Part shown: piece after piece, positions 1 to 8,200 of the stretch | Position numbering within the stretch: position 1 is the stretch's first letter | How the letters are laid out: each line of letters opens with the position of its first letter | Source of the DNA: Leptobacterium_A meishanense | GTDB lineage: Bacteria; Bacteroidota; Bacteroidia; Flavobacteriales; Flavobacteriaceae | DNA: 64,000 nt | Reading direction: 5' to 3' | NCBI RefSeq assembly: GCF_037645805.1 | Contig: NZ_JBBEXE010000006.1 | Coordinates: forward strand, 1-64,000 | Translations under genes and position numbers: made by a program | The notes under the pieces: model-generated | What the model was told of the DNA's origin: nothing | Databases searched by the model: none | The model's input: the letters and a program-made list of their open reading frames with translations, nothing else

Positions 1-88
1 TACCCAACCTCCCACTGCCATAAATGGCATGTTCGGTAAGGGTACTGTTGTTATAGATGGCCAACATCCAATGCGGCAGTCTGGCGCG

Positions 89-131
89 TTCGCTAAAAAT
101 GTCTACCAGACATTTTTTATACGCTCCGCCC
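89..131. repeat. 43-base hairpin element, copy B
   Basis: The copy starts TTCGCTAAAAA and ends with ACGCTC then CGCCC. Its centre is the perfect hairpin ATGTCT-ACC-AGACAT inside A and T runs. It has exactly the same length as copy A and the same two ends, but a different stem. Read in the RHS direction it adds about 22 codons between the RDVA and LAIY blocks without breaking the frame. Confidence 0.7.
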
Positions 132-232
132 TCGGCCACGTCCCGCACATAATAGTCTGTTCGTGTCAAAGAACCACTTGTATTATAAATCTCTTTCTTT
201 ACCCGGTGGCCTTCCCTGCGCCTGCCGGCTCC

Positions 233-275
233 TTCGCTAAAAACACCCACAGGGTATTTTCTTTACGCTCGGCCC
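233..275. repeat. 43-base hairpin element, copy A
   Basis: The copy starts TTCGCTAAAAA and ends with ACGCTC then GGCCC. Its central hairpin is ACCC-ACA-GGGT. Against copy B, three of the four stem pairs differ and all three differences keep pairing (A-T to G-C, and C-G to T-A twice). Here the insertion shifts the RHS reading frame, unlike copy B. Confidence 0.7.
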
Positions 276-415
276 TATAATACAACCGTATCAAAGGTAC
301 ATTATTTTTTTGTACCTCGGAACCAATCCACTGGGGTATTGTTCTCAATTACTCATAACCCCAATGGCAACCATGCCCTAATTTGAATCATTACCACTCT
401 TAATAGTAATATATC

Positions 416-823
416 TTAGTTTGGGTTATTGTCTTTTCGAGACTTTACAAAAATATGCCAGAGAAAATATAAAATTATAGCTATAAAATTAACCCCAAAA
501 ATGTATGCTTTATCTCCATAAGTGAGGCCTAACTCGAACCTAAGACTAATAGCTTGAGTAGTATCATATATTTTGTTAGGAAGTTCATACTTACCACTTC
601 TTACATAAATAGTTAACATTTGTGGAACTAACCATAAGTTTATTAGAAAAGGATATTTAAATTGACCTTTTACGAAAAACACAACTGTAACCAATCCTAT
701 AACTGATATAATAAGCGAGAGCAAATCAAACTCATCTCTATTAATATTTTGAATAATGGCAATCATACTGATTGTAACTATTAAAAGGATAGAAAGGATA
801 TAACTATTTTTACTTTTTTTCAT
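416..823 (-). CDS. Small polytopic membrane protein, possible RHS immunity protein
   Basis: I do not recognise this 135-residue protein. It has about four hydrophobic segments (near residues 9-28, 34-51, 60-75 and 107-126) and lysine-rich ends, so it is an inner-membrane protein. Its start overlaps the end of the preceding minus-strand gene by 14 bases, which implies translational coupling. Base composition is much more AT-rich than the RHS core upstream. Its place, just after an RHS gene with a variable tip, is where immunity genes normally sit. That role is inference from position only; it could also be an unrelated acquired membrane protein. Confidence 0.6.
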   Translation of the reverse strand: MKKSKNSYILSILLIVTISMIAIIQNINRDEFDLLSLIISVIGLVTVVFFVKGQFKYPFLINLWLVPQMLTIYVRSGKYELPNKIYDTTQAISLRFELGLTYGDKAYIFGVNFIAIILYFLWHIFVKSRKDNNPN

Positions 824-1361
824 AAAGCTCTTTCAAATAGTTTCCAAGATAGTTGTTTTTATAGTAACCTATAATAAATCTATCTTTACTTAATAATTTA
901 AAAAGTATTCCCTTATTAGAAGTCTCACAAATTCTATATGTTATTAGTCCTTTTTCACTTTGTATTAATAGATTATACTCCTTAATTATATTAGGATGAT
1001 TTATTAAGGTTGATTTATTATATACCAATAAATCAATTATTTTTCCTGTTTCAATACTATCCTTAATAAGAATATTTTTATTCAAAGTTTTATATTCAAC
1101 ACTTGGATTTCTTGTCAATCTAATATCTGAGATAAACATATTATCAAGTTCAGTTACATCATTGATAATTTGTAGTGCTTCATTTAAGGTATATTTCTTA
1201 AAAAGAGAATTAAAAATAAAAAATATAGATGTAACGATTAAAATCCCTGAAACTAATCTAACAAAAATTTCTTTCTTCTTTAAGAAAAAAGAAACAGAAC
1301 TAATTAGGATTAATAGATAAATTAATTTTTCAAAGAAAAACTCAAAGTAAATACTTTTCAT
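810..1361 (-). CDS. Membrane-anchored protein directly after the RHS gene, possible immunity protein
   Basis: This 183-residue protein matches no family I can name. Two hydrophobic helices lie near the N-terminus (about residues 12-27 and 34-52). A soluble domain of roughly 120 residues follows, rich in Lys, Asn and Ile. The gene starts 7 bases after the RHS stop codon and overlaps the next gene, so all three are probably one transcript. It is very AT-rich, as is the RHS tip region, suggesting that tip and followers arrived together. A polymorphic-toxin immunity role is plausible from position. No sequence motif proves it. Confidence 0.6.
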   Translation of the reverse strand: MKSIYFEFFFEKLIYLLILISSVSFFLKKKEIFVRLVSGILIVTSIFFIFNSLFKKYTLNEALQIINDVTELDNMFISDIRLTRNPSVEYKTLNKNILIKDSIETGKIIDLLVYNKSTLINHPNIIKEYNLLIQSEKGLITYRICETSNKGILFKLLSKDRFIIGYYKNNYLGNYLKELYEKK

Positions 1362-1368
1362 CTAAGTG

Positions 1369-4300
1369 CTATTGAAATACTCTTGTATAAGTTCTGTTTA
1401 TAGTATAACTCGGACTTCCAAAATTTGATAAGCCTAATCCAAAACCTCTCGAAACTTCACTCTCAATAAAAGATCCATTCAAATTTACTCTCCAAGGTGT
1501 TGTTATGTCGAGAGTATTTGTTGTACTCCACCCGTTATAATCATCTAATGTTAAAAGACTATTATGCTTACGGGAATAATGATAATTTATACTTAAAGAG
1601 ATCGAAAGTGAATTACTAGTAGACAGAGCAGCTCCACCGTTAACTGTTTTGCTCCAATTTCCATATGAATCGCCTACATATGACCCCCCAAATGTGCCAG
1701 ACGGAACCCCAGGGATTCCAGTATATGGAACTGTAACTTGAGCTATTAATTCTAATCCATCTGGAGCAGCATTATATGCAGCATCAGCAATCGTATTTCT
1801 CACATCAGCAACAAAATTATCAGGGATATTTCTGATACGATTTAGATTCTCATTATTAATCCGATTCAATCTTTCTGCTTCATCATGAAACCCAAGTTCA
1901 TGCAATTCTGTTACCTCTTGCCCTCCAAATCCGAATATGCTTTTAAATCCTCCCCATAGTCTGGCAAAAAAGCCTTGCCCTCTTGCAGTAACCGTTACTT
2001 CATTTAATTGTACAGCAGCAATATTATTACACGGAGGGTCCGGGCAATCCATTCCCCCATCGGGGTCAATCCTGTTCACCCAATTGTTCCCCATGGAGAG
2101 GTAGGGGCTATGGTACTGCCCTGCCGGGTCGGTAGTGAGCCACCTGTTAATCCTCGGGTCATAGAGCCTAAGTTCAAAGGCCGGTTTCCCTGTCTCAGGG
2201 TCGGTTTCTGCAAAGTCTCCCTGGTAGCCATATCTATAGGTGCCATCGGTAAGTTGGCGGTTTGGCATGGGCATCCCGCCTGGGTAATAATCCGTGGCAT
2301 TGGTCAATCCGCCACTGCTAACCACCGCCCGTACATTCCCTAAATGGTCGGTGAGTTGGTACACACTACTGCCACTCTGCCTAAAGTAAATACCTAAACG
2401 ATTGTTGCCATAAATGGGCTGTTCTACAAGGGTAGGCCCTAAAGGCGATGGAGACAAGGCATCTTCTGTATAGATAGCCATTACATTCCCTGCAACATCT
2501 CTTACATAATAGGTGTTTGTGCCTACTGCACCCACTCCTGTCGTTTGTCGTTGCTCTTTTTTTATACGTTGGCCACGGTCATTATAAAAAAAAGAGACAC
2601 TGCTATTAAAACAAGGTGTAATTCCACCACAATTTTTACTCACTTTTGTTACCAAACCAGAAGCATTATACGTATATGTAAGAAATTCGTTTTCATCTTT
2701 TATGAGCTGTCCAATACTATTGTAAATATAGTTATTTATTGGTTGTGTTTGCAAATCATCTGCTGCGGTAGGTGTTGTTACAGCATCTTCTACATGATCT
2801 AGTTGGTTAGTCCCTAAAGTATAATGATACGTAAAAGCATCCATGGCATTGGTGTTGCTTTCGGTGTTTTTGTTGCGGTTTAGGGTCTGTATGTTGCCAT
2901 TGGCATCGTAGGTAATGCCGGTTACGTTGTAATCGCCATTGGTGTTTTCTTCAAGACCGCCCACATCTACAATTTTAGCAGTTACCGTACTGCCCCCTTG
3001 CCCATGAAACCCGGGCAGCAGGCGAATGCTGTTGGTGGCCTGCAGGTTGAGGGTGTTGCCACTGGTTACAACAGTAGTAGCGGTCACGTCTTTTTCGGCA
3101 ATAATACCGGTTGGCGTGCTGTACTGGCCAAACTGTGCGCCGGTGAGCCAGTTATTGCGGTTGTAGCTGTAGCTATAAATGTTCTCGGCACCGGCCAGGG
3201 GCTGAAACCCATTGTTCCACCGTAAGCCTTTGATGTTGCCGTCAAAACGGTCGGTACCATAGGTGGTGGTTTCTATTTTGTTGTTGTTGCGCAGGTAATC
3301 GGCACTATGGTAGTCAATGGCCATCCCAAAAAGGTCGTTGGCATCGCCACCGGGGTCTTTGGTGGGGCTTAGGCTGGGGTGGTTAATGTTTTTCAGTTGT
3401 CCTGCAAGGTTGTACACATAATCTATGCCCTGTAGGCCCTGTGCCAGGTTAACGCGTTTTAGGGCACCAGTTTCGTAATATTCGTAATCGGCATGGGTGG
3501 TGTAGTTAAGGTCATCCGTAGAGGTCTCCACTTTAATCAGTTGAGAAGCCAAATCGTACGTATATTTATGGATAAATGTTTCGGCAGGGATGTGTTTTTG
3601 GTAGATGGCTTTACTGATGTTCCCTTTTGCAAAGTCGTATTCATAATCGATGGTTTTTATGCCCAGACCAGAGATATCTTGTACCAACCATACCAATCTG
3701 CCATAAATATCGTAGCTGTACCAACTGGTAGTGTCCTCGTTATAGGTTTTGGACACATTGCCGGCCACATATCGCTGTTTGTATAAGAAAGAAGCGATTC
3801 CTGCCGTGGTTAACTTATCGTCTAAAGTTGCCTGGTCCGGGATGTCGTACAAAGTTACTTGTTGTTCGGTGGTATTGGCAGAAGTGAGGGGTGCATCGGG
3901 GTCAGCAGTAGTAAAATCCATTCCGAAAACCACGCCACTTTCTGTGGGCCTTCCCAATGCATCGTAATTGGTGTAGGAGAACTCGCCCGTAATGGCTTGT
4001 TTGCTGTTTTGGGAGTAGCGTATCTGCCCATCTTTCCGGTATTTAAACCTGGCAGTACCTTCGTCGGGGCTAGTGGTTTGCTGTAGCTGTCCCAATGAGT
4101 TGTAGGCAAAGGTGGTGCTAAGGTGGTTCAGGGGTTGCCTGGTGTCTATAAGCCGGCCGGCTTTGTCGTAGTAATTTAGGGCATAATCGTAATAATTTTC
4201 CTGATAGCTAAGGGTTATGGGATTGTAAATGTCATAATCTACAGGTAGTGTAACTTTGATACGGTACAACCCGGGGGGCAATGAGGCGGGTGATTCAAAA

Positions 4301-5232
4301 ACACTCTTCTCGGTAGTAAGGTCATACATTGAGGTAAGCACAAAATCCGGATAAGGGTTTGTTATTGTAATTCCGCTACAACCGGTAGGAAGATGGATAT
4401 CTACGTAGCCTTGTTTTCCTATGCTGAGCGTCATAAGACGTTTGGGCAACAAAGGGTTTTCTTCATTGCCACTACGTGCAGTGGCGAGGATGTTCCCGTC
4501 GCTATCGGAAAAGGTGACGGTTTCAATACCGTGCGGGTCGCGGGAGACAGTTTTTAATACTTTTCGGGAAACATTGCTATAGCCGGGATCGTTAAAGGCA
4601 CCTGCTTGTGCCAGTTCTTGTGCCGCAGGCATGGTAAAGGAATACGATTGTGGCCATAGTTCTTCTGTTCCGGTGTTTACCTTATTCCCGCCAATAGCTT
4701 TTAGGATAGTACCGGGGGTGAGGGTACTGTACACGATTCTTGAGAACGGATAATCGGTCATGTCCTGAAAAGGTTCATCGGTATTGTTGTTGCTGTAATA
4801 CCAACCCAATGTGCCTTGTATGGGGGCCACTTTTTTTGGGTTGTCAATGGTGTTCAGCAATACATTGGTGGCGTTGGTATCGTAATCGGCCACAGAATAG
4901 GGCTCATTATTGGTGGCTTTCAGTACAAAATTGTCTTCATAAGCAAACAAACTTCCGCCAATGGGGGTGCCAAAGGTTTGCAGTGCGTTCCTGCCGTGGT
5001 AATCGTAATAGGTTTCACTAATCCACCGTTTCCCGGTAAGCACGTCCCAGTTTTGTGTTTGGACGGGCTTTCCCAACAGGTTAAAGTAATTGACGTTTTT
5101 AAAAACGGTAGTGCCCTGCAAATCATAACGGATGCCACTTATCCAGTTTTTATTGTCGGCAGGAACAGGGGCAGGTTCTTGGGCGTTTACTAAAGAGTTT
5201 ATGAATATGATAATAAAAAAAAGTCTTTTCAT
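1369..5232 (-). CDS. RHS repeat protein with distinct C-terminal tip
   Basis: A secreted 1287-residue RHS protein with a signal peptide (FFIIIFINSLVNAQ). The N-terminal part (DUF6443-like, about residues 30-110) is followed by many YD repeats such as YDYHGR, YDKAGRL and YDIYGRL. The RHS core lies near 970-1060: LTDHLGNVRAV, YRYGYQGDFAE, FELRLYDPRINRW and IDPDGG. In this family the repeats build a cocoon and the segment after the core is the variable payload. Here that tip is about 225 residues, Gly/Ser/Asn-rich with alternating beta-like segments, and has no catalytic motif I recognise. Base composition drops abruptly after the core. The SpvB-like gene lies 30 bases upstream and two small membrane genes follow. 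Confidence 0.9.
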   Translation of the reverse strand: MKRLFFIIIFINSLVNAQEPAPVPADNKNWISGIRYDLQGTTVFKNVNYFNLLGKPVQTQNWDVLTGKRWISETYYDYHGRNALQTFGTPIGGSLFAYEDNFVLKATNNEPYSVADYDTNATNVLLNTIDNPKKVAPIQGTLGWYYSNNNTDEPFQDMTDYPFSRIVYSTLTPGTILKAIGGNKVNTGTEELWPQSYSFTMPAAQELAQAGAFNDPGYSNVSRKVLKTVSRDPHGIETVTFSDSDGNILATARSGNEENPLLPKRLMTLSIGKQGYVDIHLPTGCSGITITNPYPDFVLTSMYDLTTEKSVFESPASLPPGLYRIKVTLPVDYDIYNPITLSYQENYYDYALNYYDKAGRLIDTRQPLNHLSTTFAYNSLGQLQQTTSPDEGTARFKYRKDGQIRYSQNSKQAITGEFSYTNYDALGRPTESGVVFGMDFTTADPDAPLTSANTTEQQVTLYDIPDQATLDDKLTTAGIASFLYKQRYVAGNVSKTYNEDTTSWYSYDIYGRLVWLVQDISGLGIKTIDYEYDFAKGNISKAIYQKHIPAETFIHKYTYDLASQLIKVETSTDDLNYTTHADYEYYETGALKRVNLAQGLQGIDYVYNLAGQLKNINHPSLSPTKDPGGDANDLFGMAIDYHSADYLRNNNKIETTTYGTDRFDGNIKGLRWNNGFQPLAGAENIYSYSYNRNNWLTGAQFGQYSTPTGIIAEKDVTATTVVTSGNTLNLQATNSIRLLPGFHGQGGSTVTAKIVDVGGLEENTNGDYNVTGITYDANGNIQTLNRNKNTESNTNAMDAFTYHYTLGTNQLDHVEDAVTTPTAADDLQTQPINNYIYNSIGQLIKDENEFLTYTYNASGLVTKVSKNCGGITPCFNSSVSFFYNDRGQRIKKEQRQTTGVGAVGTNTYYVRDVAGNVMAIYTEDALSPSPLGPTLVEQPIYGNNRLGIYFRQSGSSVYQLTDHLGNVRAVVSSGGLTNATDYYPGGMPMPNRQLTDGTYRYGYQGDFAETDPETGKPAFELRLYDPRINRWLTTDPAGQYHSPYLSMGNNWVNRIDPDGGMDCPDPPCNNIAAVQLNEVTVTARGQGFFARLWGGFKSIFGFGGQEVTELHELGFHDEAERLNRINNENLNRIRNIPDNFVADVRNTIADAAYNAAPDGLELIAQVTVPYTGIPGVPSGTFGGSYVGDSYGNWSKTVNGGAALSTSNSLSISLSINYHYSRKHNSLLTLDDYNGWSTTNTLDITTPWRVNLNGSFIESEVSRGFGLGLSNFGSPSYTINRTYTRVFQ

Positions 5233-5262
5233 AATGTTGTATTTATCAGTCTACATAAAAAA

Positions 5263-8200
5263 TTAAAATATTGTATTACATCTGTCGACTTCTGTCTTTT
5301 CTATACTGCAATTGGCAGTAATCTTGGTAACCCGGCAACGTATTAGTGGACACTCGAAAGAGGGTCCGGAAAATCCATTGGTTGCCTCCGATACAAAAAA
5401 TGAGGTTCCGCCTCCTTCATAGGGACTCCATGTGCTAGTATTGTAATTCCAGTAGCTCCATTCGATGATATATTCACTTAACGAAATGTCGACATTAGTT
5501 CCGGAAGTATTATCGTATACATTAGCCCAATGCCGTTCTAGATCAAAAGTATCAGGATTGTAATTTGTCACTTCCAAATAGATACTTTGAATGGCAGAAT
5601 CGCAAATGTTTGGCGGGATACAGTTGTCTATAGTCTCCTCACAACCGGCAACTGCCCCGTCTTTGTATTTATAGGTGTACTGGTTGGTAAGCTTAAAGCC
5701 TCCTGTTTCACCTGCTTGGTCAATGGCTTCGTTATAGGTTTTGCACAGCCGGCCTGCCGCGTCATAGACAAATCCGGTAGCCAGGTTGTTGGCATCTAAA
5801 ATATATTTGAGCTCGTCAGTAGCGTTGTCGTACACATAACTGTTAATACTGGCATAGACAGGGTGCATGGTAAAATCATCAAAATAACGGTTGGCTACGA
5901 TTTCATCGGTCACATAAAGGTTGACCGTGGTATTGTTTTGCAGTGGCACATAAAAATTATACTGTTCCCAACAGCCGGCAGTTACTTTTTCACTGGCATT
6001 GTACCGGGCCCCATTTAAGAAAAGGGTGGTGTTGCCCGTATCGCCAAAGTCAACCTTTTTTGACCAAACGGATACTTTATAGGTCCCCGGGCGGAAATCG
6101 CCGGCTCCGGTCCCCGAAACGATATCGCTTACTGTTCCGTTTATTTCAAAAGCTTTTTGTCCTAAACCAGTAGTTTTTACCGAATATTGACCGGTATGGG
6201 CTTCTTCCCTGGTACGGAGATTTGCCCCCAATACACCGCCGGGGAAGGTATTGGCTTTTACGGCTCCATATTCAGCCCCTGAGTAGTAAATTTCCGAGTA
6301 CCGGGCATTGCCGGTTACCAGTACCTTACTTTCGTTATCTGCCATTTTGGTAGCAACATAGTTATTGTTTACATCCATGATCTCTAATGGTGATGACCAA
6401 CGGTTGTAGCGGGTAATTTCGGTAGTTTTTAACCATTGTGAATTAGTTTGTACGGCTCCGTAGCTCCAGTCAAAGTAACTAGGGTCCAATTCTATTCCGT
6501 AAGTACCTTCGGCATCTACCACATCTTTCCACACAAAGGTTTGGTGTTTTCGCCATATATTGTCTGTTGGGAGCTTGTTTGCCGCCCCGTCAGGCCAGTT
6601 TTCTTTCCAGGTAGTGACATTGGCATCGATGGTTTTCCATTGCCCTGCTGTAAATACAGAGGTAACATTCATGGCTTCCTGGGTAAGCATGTTGGCGAGC
6701 AAGCGGTTGTCTGTTTTGGCCCCCATACCGGTATAGTTTGTGTAGGCGGGTACTTTTACCGTTTTTAACTGCGTGCCGTCACTAAGTTCGCTCCGGGTCT
6801 CGGTAAAGGAGCCAAGATAAGGGTCTATATTTGTGTAAACAAGGGTCTGTTCACCTACGGGCGAGTAATTGGTTACGGTACCGAGCATGTTGTTGTATTC
6901 GGTCCTGGAGGAAACACTCAACAGCCTTTTGGTTTCATTAGTATATATCGTAGTACCGTTGTCATTGGTACGGAAAACAGTTTTCATGGCATTGAACGAT
7001 TCTTTTACATATCCTTTCCCTTCTTTATTGACCAGGTTCCTCCCGTTAATGTATTGGTTTTCTGTTTTTGAAATGACATGGCCAAGGCCATTGAGCTGTT
7101 CTATTGATTTTAGCTGACCTATCATGGCAGTATTAACGTAGAGGTCTATCTTTTTTCCGGCTACTTTTTTGGTATTATTCCCGTCCAGCACTTCTTGAAC
7201 GCTTGCCCAGAAGATGTTGTCTTCTGAAGTATTGTTGGGATCCATAGCCTCCATGCTGATCTCCGGGTCAAAAATATTAAACACAGGGCGGAGGACATTG
7301 AACCGATACCTTGAGGCCGCTTGTGTGTTGTTATTGACATCTTTTTGTGATACGGTCACATATTCATACATTACTCCGGGAGGGGGCAATTCCGATTGAT
7401 AAGGGATAAATTTTAGCCCATTTACGGGCGCGTAGGAAGTGATACCGGAGGTATTGCCCTGTAATCCATGACCCTGTGGGTAGGTATAATCATAGTCGGT
7501 TATATACGTGCCTTCATCAGAGATGGTGGTAAGCCGGCTGACCCGTAACCCGCCACCGGTTTCGTCTTCGGGGACTCTGTTTGCTAATAATCTATACTTA
7601 AAGCGTTTATTTCCATCACTTAACCAACCACAACCATCTCCTCCAAAAGGGGCTCTAAAATTTACAAACCGATCAACAACGCTTGCAGTACTGGATGTAC
7701 CAGAATAATGACGAGAATAACTCCATGGATATTGACCACAAGTATTTCCGTTTCTATATGTGGTATTCGTATCATTAGGAAGTTTAATCTTTATCAATAA
7801 ATTGGATAATGAAACAATTTCAAATGAACCCGCAAAATCAGCAACTCTATGTCCACAACTACCACAACTTGGGTTTCTGAAATATTGTGTATCTAAAAAT
7901 ATATTTTCATTTGAGTCAAAGTATTGCGTAAAATTGATGGTTTCATTTGTTATCACATTTGGATCTTGCCTAAAATAAATATATTTTATTCCATTCTCTA
8001 AAGTGAATTTTGCTTCTAAACCATCTTCCCAAAACCGCCTACCAAAAGCTTCGGTCCAGTACGTGTCTTGTTCATAATCTAGTTGTATTTTAGCCCCGGT
8101 GGGCATGGTAATTTCTTTTAAGCTCCAGGCTTTTATTTTGTCTTCGCCATTATACACGCCTTCTAAATAGCCCCAGTCATCCAGCTTTTCTTTTCTTAGG

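Larger units (their letters stand above)
1..400 (-). pseudogene. Decayed RHS core/tip cassette (partial, runs off the left edge)
   Basis: Read on the minus strand, this stretch encodes RHS-repeat segments in more than one frame: YPSGLV, VPLIRLYYR, GHRVKKE, TRTDYYVRDVA, then LAIYNN and HAIYGSGRLG. They follow the same order as residues of the intact RHS protein at 1369-5232 (ASGLVTK, FFYNDRGQRIKKE, YYVRDVAGNVMAIY, PIYGNNRLGIY). There is no start codon or upstream RHS body, and the frame changes between the LYYR and GHRVKKE blocks, so it cannot make a normal protein. Two 43-base hairpin elements interrupt it. It is best read as a displaced RHS tip cassette downstream of the intact gene, as silent cassettes are in other RHS loci. 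The true 3' end lies outside the window. Confidence 0.75.

Noticed and set aside
2008..5193. Plus-strand reading frames opposite the RHS gene
   Set aside because: They are antisense shadows produced by the GC-rich, repeat-bearing minus-strand gene and carry no domain or start signal.
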